From Nonomuraea cypriaca (GTDB lineage: Bacteria > Actinomycetota > Actinomycetes > Streptosporangiales > Streptosporangiaceae), in assembly GCF_015645445.1 (NCBI RefSeq), contig NZ_JADOGI010000001.1, positions 117,917 to 181,916 on the forward strand: DNA of 64,000 nt. Reading direction: 5' to 3'. The notes beneath the pieces were generated by a model. It did not search any database. It saw only the letters and a program-made list of their open reading frames with translations, and was not told where the DNA came from. How positions within the stretch are numbered: the first letter of the stretch is position 1; the number at the start of each line of letters is the position of its first letter. This document shows, piece after piece, positions 50,849 through 59,645 of this stretch. Position numbers and translations under genes: made by a program.

Positions 50849-50940
50849 TTGAAACGTTCTAAGCATCATCGGCCTTCCCCTCCCCACGCGATCAACCACG
50901 TGGCCACGTGCCGCTGGAGGTCGCGGTAGAAACGGTTCAA
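50849..50940. promoter_or_regulatory. control region of the DUF4038 gene: LacI boxes 3 and 4 and a CACGTG palindrome
   Basis: TTGAAACGTTCTAA at 50849-50862 and TAGAAACGGTTCAA at 50927-50940 are variants of the LacI-type box; they lie 65 bp apart, which would allow looping. Between them CACGTGGCCACGTG (50897-50910) is a perfect 14-bp palindrome, perhaps the site of a second regulator. Box 4 is 11 bp before the GTG start. Confidence 0.6.
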
Positions 50941-50951
50941 GAGGTGAAGTT

Positions 50952-52685
50952 GTGTCGTTACGTCGGCGCCGCCTGGTAATCCCCGCGGCAATCACCCTCC
51001 TGGCCCTGCTGGCGGCAGGCCCCAACGCCCAAGCGAGCGGCGCGGATTCGGTGCACTCGGCCGGTCAAGGCCCGACGCTGCACGCCCAGACCTGGCGGGC
51101 CGTCGAGTTCACGCTGCACAGCACGGTCGACTACGCGGATCCGTACCGGGACGTCGATCTCGTCGCCACCTTCACCGGGCCGAACGGCCAGCGGCTGACC
51201 ATGCCCGGCTTCTGGGACGGCGGCACCACCTGGCGCGTCCGGTTCGCCGCCCCCACGCCGGGCCGTTGGCAGTACACGACATCGAGCACCGACGCCGCGA
51301 ACACCGGCCTCAATGGACACCACGGCACGATCCTGGCCGCCCGGTACACGGGAAACCTGGCCATCTACCGGCATGGCTTCCTGAAGACCAGTGCGAACAA
51401 CCGTTACTTCACCTACGCGGACGGCACACCGTTCTTCTGGCTCGGGGACAACCAGCAGAGCAACCTGACCGGCCAGACCCGGCTCTACGAATCGAACGAC
51501 CCGCGGTTCCCGTCCATGTTCAAAGGCATCGTCGACACCCGGGTCAAGCAGGGCTTCAACGTGATCTGGAACGAGACGTTCGCCAACAACGGGGGCAACG
51601 CGAACGAGGGCGGTCCGGACTGGATCGGCGGCACGTTCCATACCCTCAACCCAGAGTTCTGGGACAACATCGACGAGCGGATCGGCTACATCGCCGGCAA
51701 GGGTGTGGTCGACGCGATCGCGATGGGCGTGGGCAGCAGCCTGACCGACGCGAGCAAGGACCTTTTGCCGGAGTACCAACGCCTTGCGCGTTACATGGTG
51801 GCGCGCTACGCCGCCTACCCGATGGTCTGGTTGACCGCGCAGGAGTTCGACGCACCGGGCAACTGCGCCCAGTGCTGGGAGCAGGTCGCGCAGGTGTTCG
51901 CCGACACCGATCCCTACCGCCAGCCCACGACGCTGCACAACTACCCCATCTACGCGGGCGGTGGGGTGCAGCCCCGCGATGAGTCCTGGTACGGACTTGT
52001 GGCGCTGCAAGAAGGCCACAACCGGGTCGACGGCGTGTCGGACTACTGGCTGAAGCAGTACCAGCAAACGCCGGTCCGCCCGGTCGTGGAGGCCGAGGCC
52101 AACTACGAAGGCATCGACGTGTTCTGGGACAACCACGCGATCGTGCAGACGTGGCAGACACGGGAGAGCGCGTGGAAGGCCCGGGTCGGCGGCGTCGCCG
52201 GCAACGACTACGGCGCGGCCGGCGTCTGGTGGGCGTGCTACACCCCGGACGACCCGGACTGGAACTGCCAGAACTTCGGCAGCACGCCCTGGAACGAGGG
52301 GCTGTTCCTGCCGGGCGCGGCGCAGATGGGTTACCTGAAGGCGTTCTTCACCGCGCTGCCGTGGTCGAGGCTCGCCCCGGCGCCGACCGCCATCGCCTGG
52401 GCGGCCACCGCTCCCACCGACACGCAACTCGCGTTCGCGTCCGCCACTCCGGACCGTTCCCACACGGTCGTGTACTACCCGCACCGACTCGACGGGGGCG
52501 CGCCCTACCGCGGTTCCCTCACCGGACTGCCGCGTGGCCACTACGTCATGAAGTGGTTCAACCCCCGCAGCGGTCAGTACACCTCGGCCGGCTCGTTCAC
52601 GGTCACGACCGCGCACGGCTCGGCGCAACTCCCGCCCGAACTCACCGCCGCGGACGACTGGACGTTGCTCGTCACCAGGCACTAG
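50952..52685 (+). CDS. secreted DUF5060/DUF4038 (apiosidase-like) glycoside hydrolase
   Basis: The 577-residue protein has a Sec signal (RRRRLVIPAAITLLALLAAG, cleavage near AQASG). An N-terminal beta-sandwich DUF5060 domain follows (about 45-130, WRAVEFTLHSTVDYADPYRD). A DUF4038 TIM barrel follows (about 145-480: YFTYADGTPFFWLGDNQQSN, GFNVIWNETFANNGG, MVWLTAQEFDAPG, VVEAEANYEG). A C-terminal beta domain ends DDWTLLVTRH. DUF4038 proteins include GH140 apiosidases that attack rhamnogalacturonan II. Candidate acidic catalytic residues are in TAQEFD and EAEANYEG. GTG start after AGAGGTG. Under LacI boxes and beside a rhamnose-type operon, it likely cleaves pectic side chains outside the cell. Confidence 0.85.
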   Translation: MSLRRRRLVIPAAITLLALLAAGPNAQASGADSVHSAGQGPTLHAQTWRAVEFTLHSTVDYADPYRDVDLVATFTGPNGQRLTMPGFWDGGTTWRVRFAAPTPGRWQYTTSSTDAANTGLNGHHGTILAARYTGNLAIYRHGFLKTSANNRYFTYADGTPFFWLGDNQQSNLTGQTRLYESNDPRFPSMFKGIVDTRVKQGFNVIWNETFANNGGNANEGGPDWIGGTFHTLNPEFWDNIDERIGYIAGKGVVDAIAMGVGSSLTDASKDLLPEYQRLARYMVARYAAYPMVWLTAQEFDAPGNCAQCWEQVAQVFADTDPYRQPTTLHNYPIYAGGGVQPRDESWYGLVALQEGHNRVDGVSDYWLKQYQQTPVRPVVEAEANYEGIDVFWDNHAIVQTWQTRESAWKARVGGVAGNDYGAAGVWWACYTPDDPDWNCQNFGSTPWNEGLFLPGAAQMGYLKAFFTALPWSRLAPAPTAIAWAATAPTDTQLAFASATPDRSHTVVYYPHRLDGGAPYRGSLTGLPRGHYVMKWFNPRSGQYTSAGSFTVTTAHGSAQLPPELTAADDWTLLVTRH

Positions 52686-52711
52686 CACCCGCCACTCGCG
52701 AAGGAGTCGAA

Positions 52712-55700
52712 ATGTCATTCGATGTCACCCGGCGCGATGTGCTGAAGGGAATGGGGGCGGCGGGGGTGGTGCTCGCCGTACCCGCTGGCGCCACGGCGTA
52801 CGCGTCCGCCGAGACGTCAGCCACGCGGCAGACGCTGGACCTGGCGGGTATGTGGGAGTTCGGCACCGACGGCGCGACCTATCCGCATTCGGTCGCCGTG
52901 CCGAACTTCCTCGTGCCGGTCGGCTGGTGGATCTACACGCCGGACGACTTCCCCGAGGAGGTCAACCGGATCGCGAGCTACGGCTACGACGCCTCGACGC
53001 TGACCGAGGGCTGGTACCGCCGCGTGGTCACCATCCCGGCGGCGTGGGCGGGCCGGCGGGTCGAGCTGCGGTTCGACGGCATCGCGATGTACTCCGAGAT
53101 CAGGGTCAACGGCACGCTGATGGAGTCGTCGTGGGGCATGTGGCGCACCCACCGGCTCCACGTCACCGGGCACGTGCAGGCGGGCCAGCCGCTCACGATC
53201 GACGTCTACGTGAAGATGGATCAGCGGGCCGACACCTACTCACACGGCGAGTTCGGCGGCCTGAGCCGCGCGGCGACGTCGAAGGCGATGGGCATCTGGG
53301 AGTCGGTCCGGCTCGTCGCGAGCGACCCGATCCTGGTCGACGACGTGTTCTTCAAGCCGCGCACCGACGGCGCGGACATCGACGTGACGGTCGCCAACCA
53401 CTCGTCGACCGGCGCGACGCTGACCGTCCGGAACGTGGCGACCGCGGTCGACGGCGGCGCGACGCTGTTCGAGCGTGTCGACCAGGTCACGGTTGGCGCG
53501 GGTGCCACCGGGATGATCACCGCGTCGGCGTCCGGCGTGCAACCGCGGCTGTGGTCGCCGGACGACCCCAGGCTGTACCTGCTCACCACCACGGTGGAGC
53601 GCGACGGCACGGTCCTCGACGAGGTGACGACCCGGGTCGGGTTCCGGACGTTCGAAGTGCGGGGCAACACCTTCTACCTCAACGGAAACCCGTACTGGAT
53701 GCGCGGTGCCGGCCACCTGCCGACGGTCATGGTCGGCCGGGAGAAGATCCCGCAGATGCGCCAGTGGCTCGAGTTGTTGCGCGATGACAACGTGCGGGTG
53801 ACCCGCATGCACATGGGTCCAGCTCCCTCACCCTGGTTCGACCTGACCGACGAAATCGGGTTCGGCGTGGACATGGAGGGCATCCGCCAGTGGGCCTTCA
53901 GCGGCGAACCGGCACCGGCCCAGGTCTACGTCGACGCCTGGTACGAGGAGATGATCGACGTCATCCGGCGGGTGCGAAACCACCCGAGCGTCCTGCTGTG
54001 GACCACCGGCAACGAGATGGGGTGCTACGACCTGGCGAGCTGGACCGTCCTGTCGAACCTCAACAAGGCGATCCGCGCGGCCGACCCCACCCGGCCGCTG
54101 GTGGCCGACTCGTACTACATGCGCAACCCGACGACGTACGAGTCGACGCTGAAACCGGCCGGGATCGACGACGGCGACGTCGACGACGCCCACCTGTACT
54201 TCGGCTGGTACCAGCCGTCGGCGTTCGTCCTGACCTCCGGGCAGACCAACGGCGGCTCGCAGGCGGATCAGAACCGCCCGTTCATCAGCGCCGAGCTCGG
54301 CACCGGCTACCCCGACTTCCACACCGGCCGGCCGGAGGACACCTACCTGAACCTGGTGCACGCGGCCCAGCCCTGGGTCGGCGCACACGCCGCGGACGCC
54401 GACCCGGCGATCTTCCTCGACACCCACGCCATGCTCAACAAGGAACTCGCCGAGATGCTGCGCCGCACCCGGTTCGAAGGCCGCGGCACCGCGGGGTTCC
54501 TGCTGTTCTCCACCGCTACCTGGTTCAAGGACTTCTACAGCAATCCGACCATCGGGAAGTTCCCGGTGAACGACGCTGTCCTGCTGGCCTACCAGCCGGT
54601 GCTCGTGTCACTCGACTCCGCCGCTCGGCACTTCTACGCGGGCGAGCAGTTCCAGACCGCTGTGGTGCTGGTCAACGACCACACCCCCCACGGTGCCACG
54701 ACACTGTCCTGGGAGATCGTCGACGCCGGTGGCCAGCACCTGGCCGGGGCCGGGTCCATCCCGTTGCCTGCCGTGGCGTACCACGCGAACGTGCGCGCCA
54801 ACGTCACCATTGCGATCCCGGCGACGCTGGCCGCCGACCGGGTCGCGGCCGTCTTGCACTTGACCGTGACCGACGGCGCGACGACCATCTCGCGGAACCA
54901 GTACGACATCGTGCTCGCCACCCACGCCTACGCCGCCGCCGGGACCGCGGGCGGGGCGGACAGCGTGTGGCTGTACGACCCCACCGGCGCCACGCGGCAG
55001 TCCCTGGACACGGTGGGCCTGCAGTACACGGCCGTCGGCAGCCTCATCGGTCTCGCCCCGGGCAACCCGGACCTGCTGGTCATCGGCAAGGGAGCCGTCG
55101 ACGACACGGTTCTCGCTGCGAACCTGCGCGACTACGCCGACGCGGGCGGGCGGGTGGTGATCCTCGAAGGCGGTGACCGAACCCGCGAGCTCTTCCCGGG
55201 AGAGATCGCGACCGTCAAGAGCGTCGACGGCGAGGTCGTGACCCCCGTGCACGACGACTCCGCGGTGTTCGCGGGCATGGACCCGATGGACATGCGCTGG
55301 TGGCGGCACAACGACGGCAGTAAGCCGTACGTCACGCACCGGGCGGCGCAGTTCGACCGGTTGAACGCGGTGAACATCGCCCGGCTCGGCATCTACACCG
55401 CACCAGGCCCGCCGCAGGCCACGCCGACGTTCGACGAGCGGTCCGGGTACCCGATCTTCCTCAAGAAGACGCGGCCAGACTCCACCGGCTACCTCGTCGT
55501 GTCGGAGCTGACCACCTCGACCTCGGCCACCGTCGACCCGCTCGCGGGGAAGTTGCTCGCCAACCTGCTCGCCGTGCCCGCCTCGGTGCCGCTCGACCCG
55601 CCACCGCCGAGCTGGGACGGCTTCACCGAGGGTTTCGAGAACGGCCTCGGCGCGTGGACCGTGCTCAAAGGCACCCTGGCGGTCTCGACCGCGAAAGCCC

Positions 55701-56146
55701 ACACCGGTACGCAGAGCCTGGGCAAGTCCGGTGGGCCCGGCGTCGTCTACCGCCAAGGCACGGCCACGCACGGCACCGTCACGCTCTGGTTCTACGACGA
55801 CGCCGCCTCGACCGACACCATGTTCGTGGCCCGCGTCGACGACGACCCCGACACCGGGCACTTCCGCGGCATCGGCGTCCGCACGGACATCAACGCGACC
55901 CACTACGTGCTGCGCGTCGACGGCACCTTCAGCGTCACCTCGGTCGTGCGGACGACTGGCTGGCACCAGTTCCGTTGGGACTACACGTCCGGTACCGGCG
56001 TCACCATGTCCATCGACGGCCAGCAGATCGGCACCGCGACCGGGCTCGCCATGTTCAGCACCATCGCCCTCGGTGACTGGTGGGGCATCCAGTCCGAGTC
56101 AGGCATCAACTTCGTCGACGACATCGCCGTCGTAATAGCGTCTTGA
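52712..56146 (+). CDS. Tat-exported multidomain GH2-family glycoside hydrolase
   Basis: The 1,144-residue protein starts at ATG 52712 (AAGGAG five bases upstream) with a twin-arginine signal (DVTRRDVLKGMGAAG). Domains: GH2 sugar-binding jelly roll (about 45-200, LDLAGMWEFG), immunoglobulin-like (about 205-310), TIM barrel (about 310-600) with acid/base in LLWTTGNEMGCYDLA and nucleophile in PFISAELGTGYPD, a GATase-like domain (about 750-830), and a LamG/concanavalin-like domain at the C-terminus (about 970-1144). It is longer than common beta-galactosidases. Specificity open: beta-galactosidase, glucuronidase or a pectin side-chain enzyme. Follows the DUF4038 gene by 26 bp and ends at a strong terminator, so both form one secreted-enzyme operon. 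Confidence 0.88.
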   Translation: MSFDVTRRDVLKGMGAAGVVLAVPAGATAYASAETSATRQTLDLAGMWEFGTDGATYPHSVAVPNFLVPVGWWIYTPDDFPEEVNRIASYGYDASTLTEGWYRRVVTIPAAWAGRRVELRFDGIAMYSEIRVNGTLMESSWGMWRTHRLHVTGHVQAGQPLTIDVYVKMDQRADTYSHGEFGGLSRAATSKAMGIWESVRLVASDPILVDDVFFKPRTDGADIDVTVANHSSTGATLTVRNVATAVDGGATLFERVDQVTVGAGATGMITASASGVQPRLWSPDDPRLYLLTTTVERDGTVLDEVTTRVGFRTFEVRGNTFYLNGNPYWMRGAGHLPTVMVGREKIPQMRQWLELLRDDNVRVTRMHMGPAPSPWFDLTDEIGFGVDMEGIRQWAFSGEPAPAQVYVDAWYEEMIDVIRRVRNHPSVLLWTTGNEMGCYDLASWTVLSNLNKAIRAADPTRPLVADSYYMRNPTTYESTLKPAGIDDGDVDDAHLYFGWYQPSAFVLTSGQTNGGSQADQNRPFISAELGTGYPDFHTGRPEDTYLNLVHAAQPWVGAHAADADPAIFLDTHAMLNKELAEMLRRTRFEGRGTAGFLLFSTATWFKDFYSNPTIGKFPVNDAVLLAYQPVLVSLDSAARHFYAGEQFQTAVVLVNDHTPHGATTLSWEIVDAGGQHLAGAGSIPLPAVAYHANVRANVTIAIPATLAADRVAAVLHLTVTDGATTISRNQYDIVLATHAYAAAGTAGGADSVWLYDPTGATRQSLDTVGLQYTAVGSLIGLAPGNPDLLVIGKGAVDDTVLAANLRDYADAGGRVVILEGGDRTRELFPGEIATVKSVDGEVVTPVHDDSAVFAGMDPMDMRWWRHNDGSKPYVTHRAAQFDRLNAVNIARLGIYTAPGPPQATPTFDERSGYPIFLKKTRPDSTGYLVVSELTTSTSATVDPLAGKLLANLLAVPASVPLDPPPPSWDGFTEGFENGLGAWTVLKGTLAVSTAKAHTGTQSLGKSGGPGVVYRQGTATHGTVTLWFYDDAASTDTMFVARVDDDPDTGHFRGIGVRTDINATHYVLRVDGTFSVTSVVRTTGWHQFRWDYTSGTGVTMSIDGQQIGTATGLAMFSTIALGDWWGIQSESGINFVDDIAVVIAS

Positions 56147-56152
56147 CCACGG

Positions 56153-56194
56153 CGGACGGGACCCGCCGAGCTTCGGCTGGGTGGGTCCCGTCCG
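56153..56194 (+). terminator. 12-bp stem terminator of the secreted-enzyme operon
   Basis: CGGACGGGACCC pairs perfectly with GGGTCCCGTCCG around an 18-base loop that itself can pair (GCCGAGCTTCGGC). It begins 7 bp after the GH2 stop. Confidence 0.9.
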
Positions 56195-56210
56195 TGTGTT
56201 CAGACGCGCT

Positions 56211-56440
56211 CACCTACCTACCTCGCAAGTCCTCGGTCGCATCACCGGCGCGGTGGTCGCCAACCTGATGTTCGCTCTCGACCCAGTCCACACCGCCACT
56301 ACCCACCGCGCGACAGCGGCGCACGGTGGGTAGTGGCCGTGGCCACTGCCGGGCTCCTGTTGGTGATCTTCTCCCTCGTCCGGTCCGGCCGTGTCGAGCC
56401 TGCCCCGCACGCGGTGGGTGCCTACATCGGCGCCGCCCAC
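56211..56440 (+). pseudogene. aquaporin (MIP family) remnant
   Basis: One frame reads SQVLGRITGAVVANLMFALD and THRATAAHGG then stops; a second frame continues VAVATAGLLLVIFSLVRSGR and HAVGAYIGAA. These are consecutive mid-protein segments of actinobacterial aquaporins (QVLG..AGAVLANLMF, VATAGLLLVIF, GAYIGAAYWF). Both ends and both NPA pore motifs are missing. Confidence 0.65.
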
Positions 56441-56444
56441 TGCC

Positions 56445-57224
56445 CTAGTGCCACGGGCGGGGGAAGGTGTCGCCATCGAGTCGGGCGCCGGGGACGAGGC
56501 CGAGTGGGTCGGTGACGACGTGCTCGGTGCCGCTGTAGGTCGTTGCCTCGTCCATGTAGACGATGACGTGTGCGAACCTGGCCAGGTCGGTGCGGTTGGG
56601 CAGGGCCATGTGGCCGGTGTAGCCGCTGTGGAAGGTGCAGTCGCCGGCCCGTAGTGGCACGGTGACGCGAGGGATCCACCGTAGCGACGGGTCCAGCGCG
56701 AAGAGGTCTTCCTCGTTTCGGAGGTCCTGCGGTCGCAGGCCGGTGCGGTGCTGGGTGCCGGGTAGAAAGGTCATGCAACCTCGCTCGGGCGGAACGTCGA
56801 CCAACGCGATCCATGCCGACAACGGGAGTCGGCCACTGGCGTGTGGCCAGTACGGCCGGTCCTGGTGGAACTCCGTGGCGACGTTGTTGTGTGGCTCCTT
56901 GACCAGCATGTGGTCGTGCCAGAGTCGCAGCGGGAACCCGGCGAGTTGTTCGGCGACGCGGCCGAGTCGCGGGTCGAAGGTGAGCGCGCGGAGATTGTCG
57001 TCGTGTTGCCAGACGTTGACCAGTTGGCTGAAGGCGCCCTGCTTCTCCAGGCTCTCCGCGCGATGGACGGTCAGGAACGCCTCGGCGCTGGTCCGGAAGA
57101 GCTCGACCTGGTCCGGGTCGAGCACGCCACGCACTCGGACGAAACCGTGTTCACGGTACGCCGCAACGAGTTCGTCCCGCACTCGACCGTCGGCGCCGAC
57201 ATCGCTTGTTATGGTCGTGGTCAT
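56445..57224 (-). CDS. phytanoyl-CoA dioxygenase family (PhyH) Fe(II)/2-oxoglutarate enzyme
   Basis: The 259-residue protein has the PhyH fold: YREHGFVRVRGVLDPDQVEL, the iron facial triad His-x-Asp in TEFHQDRPYWPHASG with the distal His in FHSGYTGHMALPN, and the following RFAHVIVYMDE. These enzymes hydroxylate small molecules or lipids in the cytoplasm. ATG 57224 with GGAGG six bases upstream. Divergent from the AraC gene at 57317 with a 92-bp gap, so the pair is probably a regulator-target unit. In actinobacteria such PhyH/AraC pairs often lie beside sugar or glycoside hydrolase loci; substrate unknown. Confidence 0.88.
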   Translation of the reverse strand: MTTTITSDVGADGRVRDELVAAYREHGFVRVRGVLDPDQVELFRTSAEAFLTVHRAESLEKQGAFSQLVNVWQHDDNLRALTFDPRLGRVAEQLAGFPLRLWHDHMLVKEPHNNVATEFHQDRPYWPHASGRLPLSAWIALVDVPPERGCMTFLPGTQHRTGLRPQDLRNEEDLFALDPSLRWIPRVTVPLRAGDCTFHSGYTGHMALPNRTDLARFAHVIVYMDEATTYSGTEHVVTDPLGLVPGARLDGDTFPRPWH

Positions 57225-57316
57225 TCTCGCCTCCAGCACTTGGGTTGTACCCAGTGTCAGGGTGGTACGCCGTCGTGGGCTAGTCGGATCCCTGCCAGTA
57301 GTCGTACGATCCCGAC

Positions 57317-58279
57317 ATGACGCCGACACTGCACGAGCACGCGGTGTTCGCCAGAGGACCGATCTTGGGCGCTGTCCATGAACTGAGCACGGACGTCGAG
57401 TCGCACGCGCACGATTTCCTCGAGATCGCCGTGACCGGGGCCGGCCGTGGCAGGCACGTGACCAGCGGGGGCGAGCGTGAGTTGCGCTGCGGTGAGGTCG
57501 TCATCCTGCGGCCAGGGGCCTGGCACGGGTTTCGGGACTGTGTGGGCCTGACAGTCGCCAACTGCTGCCTGTCGGCCAAGGCGTTACGAGCGGAGTTGGC
57601 CGCGCTGCACGACATTCCAGCGCTGCGCCGGATTCTGTGGACCGATCCCATGGCGTCCGGCACACACGGAGTCGCAGTGACGACTGTCGGCCAGACCGCC
57701 GCGGAAGAGGCCACCGCGGAGATCGGCAGGCTCGAACGGGACCTCGCGGCCCCAGAGGCCCGGCCCGGCCGCGTGTTGGGCCGACTGGTCACCGTGCTGG
57801 GCATTCTCGCCGACGGCCGTGACCTCGAACCCGCGACCGCCGAGTCCGCGATCCACCCCGCCGTCGCGGCGACCGTCGCCCGGCTCGAGGAGGCACCCGC
57901 CCAGCAGTGGCGACTGGACGATCTCGCCCGGGCGGTCAATCTGGATCCCGCCTATCTCGGCCGGCTGTTCGCACAGGACATCGGGTTGACCACCATGAAC
58001 TTTCTGGCCCGAGTGCGGGCCGAACGCGCCGCCACGTTGCTGGCGAACTCCACCCTGTCGGCCGCCCAGGTCGGCGCCACCGTCGGCTGGGGCGATCCCA
58101 CCTACTTCGCCCGCCGCTTCCGGACTCTGGTCGGGCTCACACCCAGCGAATACCGACGACGCAGCCAAGCCATCCCGACGCACTACCGTCCCGGCGGTGG
58201 CGCCGATGACGAGGACGACCTTCGGCCCAAGCGGGCCAACAGGTACGGTCCTGTGCCCCTCTCTGTAAGACTCTTGTGA
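57317..58279 (+). CDS. AraC-family transcriptional regulator with cupin sensor domain
   Basis: The 320-residue protein has an N-terminal AraC-type cupin (about 20-100: VESHAHDFLEIAVTGAGRGRH, VVILRPGAWHGFRDC) and two HTH motifs at the C-terminus (about 190-285: WRLDDLARAVNLDPAYLGRL, TVGWGDPTYFARRFRTLVGL, TPSEYRRR). It probably activates the divergent PhyH gene in response to a sugar-like ligand. ATG at 57317. A 30-residue basic/acidic tail follows the second HTH and is not typical; the true stop is clear in sequence. Confidence 0.9.
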   Translation: MTPTLHEHAVFARGPILGAVHELSTDVESHAHDFLEIAVTGAGRGRHVTSGGERELRCGEVVILRPGAWHGFRDCVGLTVANCCLSAKALRAELAALHDIPALRRILWTDPMASGTHGVAVTTVGQTAAEEATAEIGRLERDLAAPEARPGRVLGRLVTVLGILADGRDLEPATAESAIHPAVAATVARLEEAPAQQWRLDDLARAVNLDPAYLGRLFAQDIGLTTMNFLARVRAERAATLLANSTLSAAQVGATVGWGDPTYFARRFRTLVGLTPSEYRRRSQAIPTHYRPGGGADDEDDLRPKRANRYGPVPLSVRLL

Positions 58280-58442
58280 GACATGGGACGAATGAGTCCT
58301 TTTAATGCGAAGCAGGGCGAGACAGGACGATCGATACAGTGACGATGACCCTCGCTGACCAGGCCGCCCTGAGCGGGCAGGGCTGCCGGGTTGGCCGACC
58401 AAGCTGGTACTGGCGCATGTGCCCGGGTTCGAGGCCTGACGT
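58280..58442. other. short intergenic region
   Basis: No gene recognised; it separates the convergent AraC gene and the hypothetical gene at 58443. No clear hairpin. Confidence 0.3.
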
Positions 58443-58952
58443 CTACGAGAGCGGGTCCATGTACGGGTGGTCTTTCACCCGGTCATAGATGCGACGCAAC
58501 CACGGCTGCCGAACCGCCGCCAGCCGCTCTAGCGTGCTGAGGAACACCTGCCTATCGGGGCCGAAAGGACCGTTTGGCAGCAGCGGGGGTGGATCATCAC
58601 GGCGAACGTCGGCCGGCATCGCGTACGCCGCCGGTTTGAGCCGCCGATCATCGTTGAAGGCCAGGTACGTCCACACGTCCGCGGCCAGTGGCACCGCCGC
58701 TCCTGCGTCGCACGGCCATACCTCACCGGTCTGTGGATGCCGTGGTACCAGGGCGATGTCCGTGATCGCGGAGGATAGGCCGGGTCCGGCCAGGACGAGG
58801 TGTCGTTTCGGTGGCCCCGGAGGGAGCAGACTGTCGATCGCTCGGCGAAATGCTTCGGCGACGGGCCCGTCAGGGACGGACACCCGCTTACCATCCGAGA
58901 CCGCCAGCAGGTGCGCCAGTGTCACCGCGACTGCGGCCTCCCGGATGAGCAT
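58443..58952 (-). CDS. hypothetical protein, possibly 5'-truncated
   Basis: The 169-residue frame (ATG 58952) is coherent: IREAAVAVTLAHLLAVSDGK, VLAGPGLSSAITDIALVPRH, AADVWTYLAFNDDRRLKPAA, and a C-terminal LERLAAVRQPWLRRIYDRVK. No signal peptide, membrane helix or known motif. Its start touches the start of the transposase-like remnant on the other strand, so the original 5' end may have been replaced by that insertion. Confidence 0.55.
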   Translation of the reverse strand: MLIREAAVAVTLAHLLAVSDGKRVSVPDGPVAEAFRRAIDSLLPPGPPKRHLVLAGPGLSSAITDIALVPRHPQTGEVWPCDAGAAVPLAADVWTYLAFNDDRRLKPAAYAMPADVRRDDPPPLLPNGPFGPDRQVFLSTLERLAAVRQPWLRRIYDRVKDHPYMDPLS

Positions 58953-59645
58953 GCTGCCGATCGTGCCGCATGCCGAGCGCGGCGCCTGGAACTACACGAT
59001 CAGCCTGGCCGACGGCCACCCGCACCTGCCCGTATGCGGCGACCGGGCGCGCACCCGGTCCGAAAGCCTGCACGCCTTGGCCGATCCCCGGCTGACCGGG
59101 ATGAGCCGGAAGGAGCTGAACGAGCTGGCCGGGTCCCTGGCCTCGGGTCAGGCGGCCCTGGCCGAGCTGCGCAACTTCGAAATCCGCGGTGGCCCACGCC
59201 GACAGGCCAAGGCCGACCACGGACGACCTCTGCTCACCGCCGCCGACAAGGTCCTGATCGCCATCGTTTATCTCAGCCAGATCTGCTCTCAGCGCGTCCT
59301 GTCGGAGATGCTCGAGATCAGCCAGCCCCCGACCGGTCAGGCGGTCACCGAGATCGGCAAGCTATTGGCCGCCCGCAAACTCAAGATCGAACCCACCGTG
59401 CTGCGCTTCACCAGCTCCGGTGCGCTTCGTGACTTCCTGGACAGCAACACCGTCCCGACGCGACCGAACCGGCTGGCGCTTCTCGGAGAGCCGGCGCTGA
59501 CCGGGATGAGCCGCCCGGAACTGGCGGAACTGATCGAGCGGCTGTCGCTGCGGCAGGCCGCCGAGGCCGAGCAGCGCAAGCATCGCCAGCGCGGCGGTGA
59601 CCGGCAGGCCGGAGCCCGCGGAGGCATCTTCCAGGGAAAGATCAC
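58945..59645 (+). pseudogene. truncated transposase-associated protein (ISAzo13-like, tandem HTH modules)
   Basis: The frame contains two copies of a module starting LTGMS-R-x-E-L (at about codons 50 and 188), the first followed by ADKVLIAIVYLSQICSQRVL, SEMLEISQPPTGQAVTEIGK. I recall such modules from actinobacterial proteins annotated as ISAzo13-like transposase-related. The second module breaks off after QRGGDRQAGARGG, where antisense coding of the NB-ARC regulator begins. It is thus an incomplete mobile-element piece inserted in the 3' part of that regulator. Family name is from memory and moderately secure. Confidence 0.55.

Noticed and set aside
52151..52711. Upstream extension of the GH2 gene by 187 codons
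   Set aside because: The extension overlaps the DUF4038 gene out of frame and is Arg-rich; a good ribosome site and a Tat signal support ATG 52712.
50958..52718. 586-codon minus-strand frame over the DUF4038 gene
   Set aside because: Shadow frame with Arg/Val/Gly bias; the sense strand has signal peptide and known domains.
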